Assembly: GCA_963556045.3 (NCBI GenBank)
Contig: CAUVYA020000002.1
Coordinates: forward strand, 124,001 to 188,000
Source of the DNA: UBA4781 sp963556045
GTDB taxonomy: Bacteria > Chloroflexota > Anaerolineae > Anaerolineales > Anaerolineaceae
Direction: 5' to 3'
DNA length: 64,000 nt
The notes below the pieces were generated by a model. That model saw nothing but the letters and a program-made list of their open reading frames with translations. It was not told the origin of the DNA and ran no database searches. Shown here piece after piece: positions 1 to 7,858 of this stretch; position 1 is the first letter of the stretch; each line of letters opens with the position of its first letter. A program made the translations under genes and the position numbers.

Positions 1-527
1 AAGACTGCCGGGCTGTACCAGATGATGGTCTTGATGTCTGCTTTCACAGGAAGACCAAGCCAAACACCGTCGATTGTACCGGGATCCTTAAAGAAAGCGG
101 CATAGTTGTCGCCGTGCGCGCCGAGGGTATCCATGGGAACAAGAACGTCTTTGTATTGTTCCAACTGTGCAACATTCCAAAAAGCCACATCTGGTGGAGT
201 TCCGGCTTGAACTTTGGTATCCAGAAGAGCCTGATCACGTGTGGATTCAGGTTTCAAAACTACACCGCATTGTTCGACGAAAGGAGCCAGAATGGTGTTC
301 AGTTTTTCTTCTTCGACACCAGACCACTGATAGAGCAGGGTGATCTCGTCACCGGGCTGTGCGCCCATGCATGGATCATCTTCCACCACTGCTTCTTCTG
401 CCGGGGCTTCTTCAGGTGCAACCTCTTCAGCAACGGCAGGTTCTTCAGCGGCTGCAGGTTGGCAGGCTGTCATCACCATCGCAAAGACGGTGACAAGCGA
501 AACAAGTAACCAAAATCGTTTTTTCAT
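1..527 (-). CDS. ABC transporter extracellular solute-binding lipoprotein (5' part only)
   Basis: This is the N-terminal ~175 residues of a periplasmic-binding-type protein; the gene runs off the left edge. The product begins MKKRFWLLVSLVTVF, a lysine/arginine plus hydrophobic signal peptide, and has a lipobox ending in Thr-Ala-Cys at about residue 22. An Ala/Glu-rich linker of about 20 residues follows, then the mature domain (ITLLYQWSG...). The pattern fits family-1 (sugar or oligosaccharide) solute-binding proteins of Gram-positive-like or Chloroflexi lipoproteins. The ATG at 525-527 has a GGAG box about 10 nt upstream. It lies 68 bp downstream of a LacI-family gene on the same strand, so it is probably the first structural gene of a sugar-uptake operon controlled by that regulator. 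The substrate cannot be read from this fragment. Confidence 0.85.
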   Translation of the reverse strand, partial: MKKRFWLLVSLVTVFAMVMTACQPAAAEEPAVAEEVAPEEAPAEEAVVEDDPCMGAQPGDEITLLYQWSGVEEEKLNTILAPFVEQCGVVLKPESTRDQALLDTKVQAGTPPDVAFWNVAQLEQYKDVLVPMDTLGAHGDNYAAFFKDPGTIDGVWLGLPVKADIKTIIWYSPAV

Positions 528-595
528 TATTTTTTTCTCCTCGATTTATTAAATTTCTTGCTTGACGAATACAATATCTCCAAATCACCTCCTTA

Positions 596-1648
596 TTATT
601 TGTGATTGTTTTCTTCTCTTTGTTTGCGCGAACCACAAGATTCGCGGATGATAATTTCGGTATCAAGAATGCAATCTTCTTGAGGGACTTCATCATGATC
701 GAGCCACTTGATGAGCAGGTTGGCTGCATTCCACCCAAGCTGATATGCAGGGATGTGAATGGTGGAAAGCGGAGGTGCCAGATGCATAGACAGGGGAATG
801 TCATCAAATCCCATAATGGCGATATCTTCAGGCACGCGAATATAATTCTGGTAAAGAGCATTCAAGCTGCCCAGCGCGACGGTATCAGAAGCGATGAACA
901 CTGCGGTGGGTTGGGCGCCTGAGTCAAGGATCTGTTTCATGGCAAGAAAACCAGAATCAGGAGTACGATTTCCAAAAAAGACCAGTTTTTTATCATATGG
1001 CAATCCCGATCCTTCCAGCGCTCTACGATACCCATTCAAGCGATCCTTGCTGCTGGAATATTGCAGAGAGGCATTGGTAATGATGGCAATACGTTCATGC
1101 CCAAGCCCGATCAAATGATTGACTGCTTTCTCAGCCGCTTTTCGGTTATTGATATCTACCGAAGGGATGTTGGGAAAATTAATTCGCCCTTGCAGGATGA
1201 TGGGTGCGTTAGCGTTCATCAGGTCAACGATTTCCTGATCATTGGATAATGGTCCTGATACGATCAATCCATCTACCTGTCTTTCCAGAAACAATGTGGT
1301 AAGACTGTTCTTTTCATCTTCGGGTGGAACCGGTTTGAATAACAGGTGGTAGCCATGTTCTCCTGCCACTTCACTGATACCGCGCATCACTTCTGGGAGC
1401 AGCAAGTCAGCATACGCTTTGTCAGGTTCCTGTCGCACCACTAAACCGAGGATGAAAGTCTTTCCTTTCACCATACTGCGAGCGGTAGCGTCAGGGTGAT
1501 AATTCAATAATTCGGCGGCGTCCAGCACTTTTTGACGTGTCTCTTCACTGATTCGCATACCTTCTACATTGTTCAGAACGAAGGAAACCGTAGTGCGTGA
1601 TACCCCAGCTGCTTCTGCAACATCTTTGGCTGTTATTCTTTTATTCAT
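596..1648 (-). CDS. LacI family transcriptional regulator
   Basis: A 350-residue repressor of standard family length. Residues 1-60 form the LacI helix-turn-helix plus hinge helix (ITAKDVAEAAGVSRTTVS, then a LNYHPDATARSM-like hinge). Residues 60-340 are the periplasmic-binding-protein-like sensor domain (ILGLVV, VDGLIVSG, GHERIAIIT, AVFIASDTVALG, IAIMGFDDIPLS). It would bind an operator and release it on binding a sugar-like effector. It lies directly upstream of a solute-binding-protein gene on the same strand, so local control of sugar uptake is likely. Repeats overlapping its own promoter suggest autoregulation. The effector is unknown. Confidence 0.93.
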   Translation of the reverse strand: MNKRITAKDVAEAAGVSRTTVSFVLNNVEGMRISEETRQKVLDAAELLNYHPDATARSMVKGKTFILGLVVRQEPDKAYADLLLPEVMRGISEVAGEHGYHLLFKPVPPEDEKNSLTTLFLERQVDGLIVSGPLSNDQEIVDLMNANAPIILQGRINFPNIPSVDINNRKAAEKAVNHLIGLGHERIAIITNASLQYSSSKDRLNGYRRALEGSGLPYDKKLVFFGNRTPDSGFLAMKQILDSGAQPTAVFIASDTVALGSLNALYQNYIRVPEDIAIMGFDDIPLSMHLAPPLSTIHIPAYQLGWNAANLLIKWLDHDEVPQEDCILDTEIIIRESCGSRKQREENNHK

Positions 1649-1650
1649 AT

Positions 1651-1688
1651 GCTAACACGATTTGCTAAAACGAGTTAGCTATATTATA
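1651..1688 (-). promoter_or_regulatory. Promoter and putative operator of the LacI-family gene
   Basis: Read on the minus strand, a TATAAT -10 box lies at 1688-1683, placing the transcription start near 1676. Positions 1664-1679 form an interrupted palindrome GCTAA-AACGAG-TTAGC with a central CG pair, the usual centre of LacI-type operators. A further GCTAAC copy at 1651-1656 gives a second, looser half-site spacing. The repeats cover roughly +1 to +26, an ideal place for repressor binding. Binding by the adjacent regulator is inference. Confidence 0.6.
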
Positions 1689-1726
1689 AGATTTTATGGA
1701 GGGGATGTCAAGATAAGAACAGGAAA

Positions 1727-2050
1727 TTAGTAGATTTCGACCTTTGCGATATCCCAGATGAATACGATCGCACCACCTACACGCGCAGAGTCATCTACTG
1801 ATGCCGCTGCATTCAGTTCATTTTCCAGTTCATCATCAACTGCAACACTCTGTGTGCAATTGGATTGGATGACCTGACAAACCTTATCAACATCTATCTC
1901 ATCAACAGCAGTAAATAGTGTGTATTGAGATTGTCGCAGCATACCGCCTTTTGTTTCAGAAAAAGTTGCTGTATGACCGGCGTTGATAAGCGCATCGAGA
2001 ACCTGCTCTGCCTCATCTCTGGGAATGACAGCCATGATCATTTTTTTCAT
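1727..2050 (-). CDS. PII-like protein of the DarA/PstA (DUF970, cyclic-di-AMP receptor) family
   Basis: A 107-residue protein with the family layout: an N-terminal beta strand MKKMIMAVI, a helix with DALINAGHTAT, the loop KGGMLRQ, a second beta-alpha unit, a variable T/B-loop region at about 65-90, and the C-terminal strand GGAIVFIWDI. Family members are trimeric PII-fold proteins, some of which bind cyclic-di-AMP. Several positions that contact the dinucleotide in Firmicutes PstA/DarA appear changed here (the Asn-x-Arg-Ala-Thr segment reads Gly-His-Thr-Ala-Thr, and the Phe after Gly-Gly is Met), so the ligand may differ. It starts 13 nt after atpA and replaces the expected atpG, so it is probably co-transcribed with the N-ATPase. 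Confidence 0.8.
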   Translation of the reverse strand: MKKMIMAVIPRDEAEQVLDALINAGHTATFSETKGGMLRQSQYTLFTAVDEIDVDKVCQVIQSNCTQSVAVDDELENELNAAASVDDSARVGGAIVFIWDIAKVEIY

Positions 2051-2063
2051 AATAGGCTCCTTT

Positions 2064-3731
2064 TTAAAAGCCAGTCGAAAGCACTATGTCAATGAATTCA
2101 TCCAATTCTATTCTATTCTCTTCAGAAAGGACAGATTCACTGCTCAATGAGGTAAGGAATTCTGGAGGGGAGGAATGCAATTTTCGGTATAAGTTGTTTT
2201 CAAAAGAATGTAAACCGGATGCGGGAAGATCAAATAATCTGCCTGATGTCAGACTGTATAGAAAAAGAAATTGTTCTTCACTGCTGCATGGTCGGTGAGC
2301 AGGTTGTGAGAAGGCAGCCTGGATGATCCTGCCTCGATTGATGCGGAACTGGGTCTCCTCGTCAATCTCTGTCCCAAATTGAGCAAATTTTTCGATCTCT
2401 CCAAATTGGGCTATCTCCAGCTTAAGCTGGCTGGCAATGCTTCGGATGGCAGAGATTTGTGCAGAGCCGCCAACCCTTGAAACTGACAGATCGATATTAA
2501 TTGCCGGGAAAATGGCGCGGTTGAAGAGATCTGTATCCAGAATGATCTGACCATCACAGATTGAAATAAGATTGGTGGGAATATAGCTGGCAACATTGCC
2601 CTGCTGCAGTGTGACAATGGGAATGGCTGTGATTGAGCCGCCTCCCAGACTATCATTCCATTTACCGGAACGTTCGAGCAACCGTGCGTGCAGGTAAAAA
2701 ACATCACCGGGATACGCTTCACGACCTGGTGGACGTTTCAACAGCAGGCTGATCTCACGATAGGCATCAGCATGTTTGCTGAGATCATCGTATACGATCA
2801 ATACATCCTTGCCCTGATAGGCGAAGAATTCAGCCAGTGTGCAGCCTGAGAAGGGTGCGATATAGCGCAATGCGGGGGGATCATCCGGGCTTGCAAGGAT
2901 GACTGTGGTATACGCCATGGCGCCTTTTCTTTCCAGCAGGTTTAAATTCGGCAGCAACGAAGACTTTTTCTGACCGATCGCCACATAAATGCAAATAACA
3001 TCCTGGTCTTTCTGATTCAGGATTGTGTCAATGGCAAGGGTTGTTTTACCGGTCTGGCGATCACCTGCGATCAATTCGCGTTGACCGCGACCGATAGGGA
3101 TAAGCGCATCGATCTTTTTGGTACCGGTATACAGGGGTGTATCTATTGCGCTGCGCTGTACGATGCCGGGTGCATTTTGTTCAATTGGAAGGTTGTTTTG
3201 AGATTCATAAGGTTTTCCATCATCGAGAGGATTGCCTAATGGATCCAGAATACGACCAATGGCATCATTCCCAACCGGAAAGGTCATCCGTTTTTCCTGC
3301 GTTAAAACCAGGTCGCCACCATGGATATTTTCGTCTGGTCCCAGCAGGATGACATCCATATGATCGGTGCCTAAATTTAGTGTGAGACCGTCAACCCCAT
3401 TTTCAAAAATAACCAGTTCGTCAATTGCAATGTGGGGAAGCCCGCTAATGTGTGCAACACCATTTCCAACGTGCTGTACGGTTCCAACAGAGTGAATGAC
3501 TACTTTCTGACCGTTGCGGGTGAATTCTTCCTGAATGGTTGAGAGCAATTTCGTTAACTCTGGTTTCAGAGCGGTGGTGTTATTAAGATGATAAGCGCGG
3601 CTGTCTATCCATTTTGTGGAATGGAATAGGAGCTGTCTTTTTTCGCCGCCTGCCTTTTTGGAAGGTGTTTCATCGAATTTGGTTAGAACATTCGCAAATG
3701 ATTGTACTAACTTTTGTGAGCATACATTCAT
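2064..3731 (-). CDS. atpA: N-type ATPase alpha subunit
   Basis: Non-catalytic nucleotide-binding alpha subunit of a membrane rotary ATPase, 555 residues from the start chosen here. The P-loop GDRQTGKT (about 223-230) is typical of alpha, and the inter-subunit arginine lies in SVSRVGGSAQ. The ATG at 3731 follows the atpF stop by 1 nt and has a GGAGG box 9 nt upstream. A longer reading from 3761 would put that box inside the gene. The nucleotide-domain core (VGTVQHVGNG) begins only at about residue 82, so the N-terminus is roughly 50 residues longer than in ordinary alpha subunits; the extra part is charged and of unknown role. This is the last ATPase gene of the operon; no gamma gene follows. 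Confidence 0.95.
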   Translation of the reverse strand: MNVCSQKLVQSFANVLTKFDETPSKKAGGEKRQLLFHSTKWIDSRAYHLNNTTALKPELTKLLSTIQEEFTRNGQKVVIHSVGTVQHVGNGVAHISGLPHIAIDELVIFENGVDGLTLNLGTDHMDVILLGPDENIHGGDLVLTQEKRMTFPVGNDAIGRILDPLGNPLDDGKPYESQNNLPIEQNAPGIVQRSAIDTPLYTGTKKIDALIPIGRGQRELIAGDRQTGKTTLAIDTILNQKDQDVICIYVAIGQKKSSLLPNLNLLERKGAMAYTTVILASPDDPPALRYIAPFSGCTLAEFFAYQGKDVLIVYDDLSKHADAYREISLLLKRPPGREAYPGDVFYLHARLLERSGKWNDSLGGGSITAIPIVTLQQGNVASYIPTNLISICDGQIILDTDLFNRAIFPAINIDLSVSRVGGSAQISAIRSIASQLKLEIAQFGEIEKFAQFGTEIDEETQFRINRGRIIQAAFSQPAHRPCSSEEQFLFLYSLTSGRLFDLPASGLHSFENNLYRKLHSSPPEFLTSLSSESVLSEENRIELDEFIDIVLSTGF

Positions 3732-3732
3732 C

Positions 3733-4518
3733 TCACGCATCCTCCGATGAAAGACGATCAAATTCCTTTTTTATTTCTTCCCTTAATATCATTAATTTGG
3801 CTTGATAAGAGTTATCAAAGATCAGATCGCCCAGCCTGATCTGTAATCCGGCGGTAAGGTTGGGATCGACCCTGGCTTCTAATCGTACGTTGCGATCGGC
3901 TAATGCGCTTAAAGTGCGGACCAGTGTGCCCTGTTCTTCTACGGTCAATGCTTTGGCTGTGACAAGTTCAACCAGCGGTTCGCGGTCTTTTAATGACTTG
4001 CGGATTGTTTCCACAGTCTGCATTTCTTTTCGACCCAACTCCCAGATTCGTTCGTTCATCTGCTTTACCAGCGAATGATGGATCTCATCCGGGGCGGTAT
4101 GGTTAAGCATGATGCGAGAACTTTCAATAACCGTATCAATGATCTGTTCATGGAAATCAGTAAATGATTTTTGTTGAATGACCTTTGCTTCTTCACGCGC
4201 CTGCAACCGGATATGTTCGGCTTCCTCTTCAGCTTTGGAGAGAATGACCTTTGCTTCTTTTTTAAATTTATCTCGTTCCAGCTCAATGATCTCTCTTGCT
4301 TTTTCTTCGATCTGTTGATACTCTTTTTCCAAATTCTGTTTTAATTTTTCACTCTCCGCCAGGTTATTGCTGAGCTCTTTTTCCTGCTGATTCTTTAGTT
4401 CTCTTGCTTCTTGACTGCTTTTCATAGCACCCTTGAACAAGAGGAAATAGAGCAATACAGCTAGAACCGCGAAGTTGATGAATTGAAACAGGATGGTTGT
4501 GAGATCAATATTGAACAT
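3733..4518 (-). CDS. atpF: N-type ATPase subunit b with delta-like C-terminal part
   Basis: Peripheral-stalk subunit of 261 residues, longer than a typical F-type b (about 160). Residues 1-30 hold one membrane helix (ILFQFINFAVLAVLLYFLLF). A long charged coiled coil follows (about 30-130, rich in Glu, Lys and Gln). The C-terminal ~90 residues resemble the end of the delta/OSCP subunit (LSALADRNVRLEARVDPNLT, then a GLQIRLGDLIFDNS-like strand pair). Such b-delta extensions fit N-ATPases, which have no separate delta gene. It lies between atpE (9 nt) and atpA (1 nt). Confidence 0.88.
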   Translation of the reverse strand: MFNIDLTTILFQFINFAVLAVLLYFLLFKGAMKSSQEARELKNQQEKELSNNLAESEKLKQNLEKEYQQIEEKAREIIELERDKFKKEAKVILSKAEEEAEHIRLQAREEAKVIQQKSFTDFHEQIIDTVIESSRIMLNHTAPDEIHHSLVKQMNERIWELGRKEMQTVETIRKSLKDREPLVELVTAKALTVEEQGTLVRTLSALADRNVRLEARVDPNLTAGLQIRLGDLIFDNSYQAKLMILREEIKKEFDRLSSEDA

Positions 4519-4527
4519 GAAAAGTCC

Positions 4528-4800
4528 TTAAAAAATATTTGCCAGAAGAGGATTCGCGAAAAGTAAGATCAGGATGACCAGTAAAACATAGATCGCAGTG
4601 GATTCCAGCAGTGCCATTGAGATCAAGAGAGTTGTTCGGATCTGGTTGGCTGATTCTGGTTGACGAGAAATTGCTTCTAGCGCTTTAACTACGGCTTTAC
4701 CCTCCACCAAAGCGGGGATCATGGTTCCAATTACGATTCCTGCACCGCTTACGATGATGGTGATGACTGTTACATATACTTCGGGGCTTAATGACGACAT
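4528..4800 (-). CDS. atpE: N-type ATPase rotor ring subunit c
   Basis: A 90-residue hairpin of two membrane helices joined by a polar loop containing Arg-Gln-Pro-Glu (46-49), the c-subunit signature. The second helix has the ion-carrying Glu66 followed by Ser67, Thr68 and Tyr71, the E-S-T-x-x-Y pattern known from Na+-binding c subunits such as that of Ilyobacter tartaricus. At the place of the Na+-ligating Gln of the first helix there is a second acid, Glu33. A two-carboxylate site is known from N-ATPase c subunits and has been linked with proton use in at least one, so the coupling ion cannot be decided from sequence alone. Confidence 0.95.
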   Translation of the reverse strand: MSSLSPEVYVTVITIIVSGAGIVIGTMIPALVEGKAVVKALEAISRQPESANQIRTTLLISMALLESTAIYVLLVILILLFANPLLANIF

Positions 4801-4815
4801 TCTTTTTACTCCTTT

Positions 4816-5457
4816 TTAAGATTCTTTCTGTTGCACAGCACTTGAAATATATGTTCCTGTTAATGCTGTGAAGATATACGCCTGTAGCGTACCGGTAAGC
4901 AAGCTTAGAGCGATCATGATGATGGGTGCTCCTACTGGAACAAGTTGACTGATGATGACAACGATCAGCTCTGTACTGATGATATTACCGAATAAACGCA
5001 GTGTGAGTGAAACCGTTCGACTGATCTGGCTGATAATTTCAAATGGAAAGACAATGATGGGGCTGGCTGAATCCTTGAGATAACGCAGCATTCCTTTTTC
5101 TTTTATTCCAAAATAATGCACTGCTAGAAAAACCAGCAATGCCAGCGTGAGGGGAGTATTGATATCCTGGCTGGGAGATCCAAGAGCGGGGAAAAAACTC
5201 AAATTGTTGGCGAGAAAGATGAAGATCAATAAAGATCCCAGAAAGGGAATATATGCAGCTGGATTTTTAACATTGATGAGATCGCTAATTAAGGAGCTGA
5301 TCATTTCGACGATCTCGGTGATCGCATCGGGCTTAAATGATTTAATGAGGATAATGACAGTGATCAAAAGCAGCATCCCGATCCAGGTGTTAACGACCGT
5401 ATTTGTGATGATGATGCTTCCAATTTGAAAAACAGGATAGGGTGTGATGGTTTCCAA
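4816..5457 (-). CDS. atpB: N-type ATPase subunit a (ion channel)
   Basis: A 213-residue multi-pass membrane protein that forms the ion half-channels beside the c ring. The essential stator arginine lies in SRTVSLTLRLFGNI at about 145-158, the family's most conserved stretch. Five to six hydrophobic helices can be seen. It is shorter than Escherichia coli subunit a (271 residues), as is common in this family. It starts 1 nt after atpR and ends 15 nt before atpE, consistent with translation as part of one operon. Confidence 0.94.
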   Translation of the reverse strand: METITPYPVFQIGSIIITNTVVNTWIGMLLLITVIILIKSFKPDAITEIVEMISSLISDLINVKNPAAYIPFLGSLLIFIFLANNLSFFPALGSPSQDINTPLTLALLVFLAVHYFGIKEKGMLRYLKDSASPIIVFPFEIISQISRTVSLTLRLFGNIISTELIVVIISQLVPVGAPIIMIALSLLTGTLQAYIFTALTGTYISSAVQQKES

Positions 5458-5458
5458 T

Positions 5459-5743
5459 TTATTCTCCTTTCGGTTGTTTTTTTATCGTGATGACCAAAGC
5501 AAGATACTTTGATAGTAAGAATGCTGTCAGGCATACAAATCCATATTTCATATCTGCTCTAAAAGCGATCACCAGGATACCACTGCAGATCAGAATGCGT
5601 ATGATCGAGATTAGCGGGTTGCGTTGTTTTCCTTTATTTTCTGGTTTCAACGCCTGTGTGATCTCAAAGCGGATGGATATGGTATACAGTGTACCAAGAA
5701 AAATCCCGATAAACGTCCACAATACAATTAATCCATGATCCAT
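5459..5743 (-). CDS. atpR: N-type ATPase accessory membrane subunit AtpR-like
   Basis: A 94-residue protein with three predicted membrane helices (about 7-27, 44-62 and 66-86) and several arginines at or in the membrane (SIRF, IIRILI, AFRADM). In N-ATPase operons a small hydrophobic protein with conserved membrane arginines, AtpR, lies between atpQ or atpC and atpB and is thought to interact with the rotor-ring carboxylates. Position (after atpC, before atpB), size and arginines match that description. It might alternatively be a divergent AtpI-like assembly factor. AtpQ itself is not present. Confidence 0.75.
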   Translation of the reverse strand: MDHGLIVLWTFIGIFLGTLYTISIRFEITQALKPENKGKQRNPLISIIRILICSGILVIAFRADMKYGFVCLTAFLLSKYLALVITIKKQPKGE

Positions 5744-5749
5744 GACAGA

Positions 5750-6013
5750 TTAGATCTCCAATTTACCCATTTCTGATCGTGTAAACAGAATGATCTCATT
5801 CTCACGTATCTTGAGCAGGCATTCCTGAATGGTGATCACTTCTTCACGATCCAGTGTGCCGATTTTAACTTCTCCTGCCTGGAGGATCGCCAGCAAAGGT
5901 GCATGATTCTCCAGAATGGTAATTTTGCGACCATCCAGTAAGGTTGCTGAGAAACAGGTAACGTTCTTATGCTCGAAAAGTGTCCGGTCGGCAGATCTAA
6001 ACTGAAGGTTCAT
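5750..6013 (-). CDS. atpC: N-type ATPase epsilon subunit
   Basis: A short epsilon subunit of 87 residues, carrying only the N-terminal beta-sandwich (LLDGRKITILENHAPLLAIL, then AGEVKIG) and lacking the C-terminal helical hairpin found in full-length bacterial epsilon (about 135 residues). Such truncated epsilons are usual in N-ATPase operons and imply no epsilon-type braking of hydrolysis. The gene overlaps the end of atpD by 17 nt, indicating coupled translation. Confidence 0.9.
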   Translation of the reverse strand: MNLQFRSADRTLFEHKNVTCFSATLLDGRKITILENHAPLLAILQAGEVKIGTLDREEVITIQECLLKIRENEIILFTRSEMGKLEI

Positions 6014-7421
6014 CTTTCCTCTGTTCCTGTTTCATCAACTCAGCTTTTGTAAGGACATCAGAAATGTTTCCTACCATATAGAACGCACTTTCGGGGATAT
6101 CATCCAGATCTCCACGAATGATGTTTTCAAAACCATTCAATGTTTCTTCGATCGAGATGAACTTCCCGCTCAATCCTGAATAATTTTCAGCCATGAACAT
6201 CGGTTGTGTCAGAAAGCGCTGGATGCGCCGGGCTCGCAGCACGATACGACGATCTTCTTCATTTAATTCATCAACACCCAGTATCGCTATCACGTCCTGC
6301 AGGTCATCGTATCGCGAAAGGATAGAACGTACCTGGCTGGCAATAGTATAGTGTCTTTTCCCTACACTGGCTTGTGACATGAAGGAGCTGGTTGATTGCA
6401 GTGGATCAATGGCGGGGTACAACCCCTGGCTGGCATATTTTCGTGAAAGCACAACCACACTATCCAGGTGTGAGAAGGTTGCGCTGACTGCCGGATCTGT
6501 AAGGTCATCTGCCGGTACATACACGGATTGAATGGAAGTGATTGTTCCCGTACTGGTAGAGGTGATGCGTTCCTGGATCAAGCCCATTTCGCTTTCGAGG
6601 GTGGGCTGGTATCCGACCTCTGATGGCAGCCTGCCTAAAAGAGCAGATACCTCTGACCCTGCCTGGACGTAACGGAAAATGTTATCAATGAAGAGCAATA
6701 CATCGCTCTTTTCCTCATCACGAAAATATTCAGCCATCGTCAATGCAGTGAGCGGGATGCGCAGCCGCGCCCCCGGCGGTTCATTCATCTGCCCAAAGAT
6801 AAGCGCCGTCTTTTCGAGAATTCCATTTTCCTGTAATTGCTGCCATAGATCATACCCTTCACGGCTTCGTTCGCCTACTCCCGCAAAAAATACCAGCCCC
6901 GATCTTTCATGAATGGTGTTGCGCATCAACTCTGTCATCAACAGGGTTTTTCCAACTCCTGCACCGCCAAAAAGACCAACCTTGCCGCCTTTTCGCAGGG
7001 GAATCAGTAGATCAATGACCTTGATACCTGTCAGGAAGAGTTGTTTTACTTCTACATTGGCTTGCAAACTTGGTGAGAGCTTGTGGATAGGATGGTACTG
7101 ATCGATTGGCAGCGATTCTCCGCCGTCAATGGGTTTCCCGAGCACATCAAACATACGCCCTAATACTTGCCTGCCCACAGGTACACAAATGGGTTTCCCC
7201 GTATCGCGGCAGCGCATACCCCTGCGCAATCCTTCCGTATTGCTCATGGATATGGTGCGTACCGTGTTGGTGTTGATATGCTCCTGAACCTCGCAAATAA
7301 GGGCGCTTCCATCATCCTTCAGAATTTCCAGCGCCTGATTGATGCCGGGCAGATCTCCACTGGGGAATTCCACATCAATGACTACCCCCATGATCTTTGC
7401 TATCTTGCCTATTCTTTCCAA
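5997..7421 (-). CDS. atpD: N-type ATPase catalytic beta subunit
   Basis: Catalytic subunit of 474 residues. The P-loop GGAGVGKT is at 152-159, the catalytic-base segment GERSREG at about 183-189, the LPSEVGYQPTL segment is present, and the lever loop reads DELNEED (the usual form is DELSEED). The order atpD first, then atpC, differs from the classical F-type operon (where beta is near the end) and is the hallmark of the N-ATPase. It begins 27 nt after the cupin gene. Regulation is not visible; the operon promoter may be upstream of the cupin gene. Confidence 0.97.
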   Translation of the reverse strand: MERIGKIAKIMGVVIDVEFPSGDLPGINQALEILKDDGSALICEVQEHINTNTVRTISMSNTEGLRRGMRCRDTGKPICVPVGRQVLGRMFDVLGKPIDGGESLPIDQYHPIHKLSPSLQANVEVKQLFLTGIKVIDLLIPLRKGGKVGLFGGAGVGKTLLMTELMRNTIHERSGLVFFAGVGERSREGYDLWQQLQENGILEKTALIFGQMNEPPGARLRIPLTALTMAEYFRDEEKSDVLLFIDNIFRYVQAGSEVSALLGRLPSEVGYQPTLESEMGLIQERITSTSTGTITSIQSVYVPADDLTDPAVSATFSHLDSVVVLSRKYASQGLYPAIDPLQSTSSFMSQASVGKRHYTIASQVRSILSRYDDLQDVIAILGVDELNEEDRRIVLRARRIQRFLTQPMFMAENYSGLSGKFISIEETLNGFENIIRGDLDDIPESAFYMVGNISDVLTKAELMKQEQRKDEPSV

Positions 7422-7448
7422 ACAATACTCCTTTTAGTAATACTCTTC

Positions 7449-7823
7449 CTATTCATCAAGGATCGGTATGACACAGATGAAACCGAAGGGTTCATCAGCT
7501 ATATTCTTGAATTGATGCAGTTCATTGGGTGACACAAAAACCACATCGTATGGCTTCACTTCGAAAACCTCTTCCCCGATCTGAACGCTCCCTTTTCCTT
7601 TAAGAACAAGAACCTCATGCTCCTGAGGGTGTCGTTCGAGCATGCTGTGTCCGCCTGGCTCCAGCCAGAAGAAACGCATGATGGAATTGGGGGCTCCGTC
7701 CTCGGTCCCGATCAGGATGTTCTTGGTGACATCTTCAATGCCCTCGATTTCCAATTTTAATGGAGTCACATTATCCCATTGAAAAGAATTGTTTTTCTGG
7801 TGAAAATGTTTTACTGCTGACAT
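7449..7823 (-). CDS. Small cupin-domain protein
   Basis: A 124-residue single-domain cupin. It has a metal-binding-type motif (GGHSMLERHPQEHEVLVLKGKG, with several His and a Glu, at about 57-78) and a second cupin motif (NELHQFKN) at about 99-106. Members of this broad family bind metals and act as small-molecule sensors, isomerases or dioxygenases; nothing here fixes a reaction. It ends 27 nt before atpD on the same strand and may be the first gene of the ATPase unit, or just a neighbour with read-through. Confidence 0.85.
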   Translation of the reverse strand: MSAVKHFHQKNNSFQWDNVTPLKLEIEGIEDVTKNILIGTEDGAPNSIMRFFWLEPGGHSMLERHPQEHEVLVLKGKGSVQIGEEVFEVKPYDVVFVSPNELHQFKNIADEPFGFICVIPILDE

Positions 7824-7858
7824 GAAAAGTCCTCCTGATTGGATGATTCTCGATCAAT

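Noticed and set aside
3731..3761. Upstream start of atpA at 3761
   Set aside because: It would overlap atpF by 29 nt and contain the GGAGG box that serves the start at 3731.
2064..7421. Classical F1Fo ATP synthase operon
   Set aside because: The order starts with atpD-atpC, a short AtpR-like membrane gene is present, epsilon is truncated and delta is fused to b; all of these fit the N-type, not the F-type.
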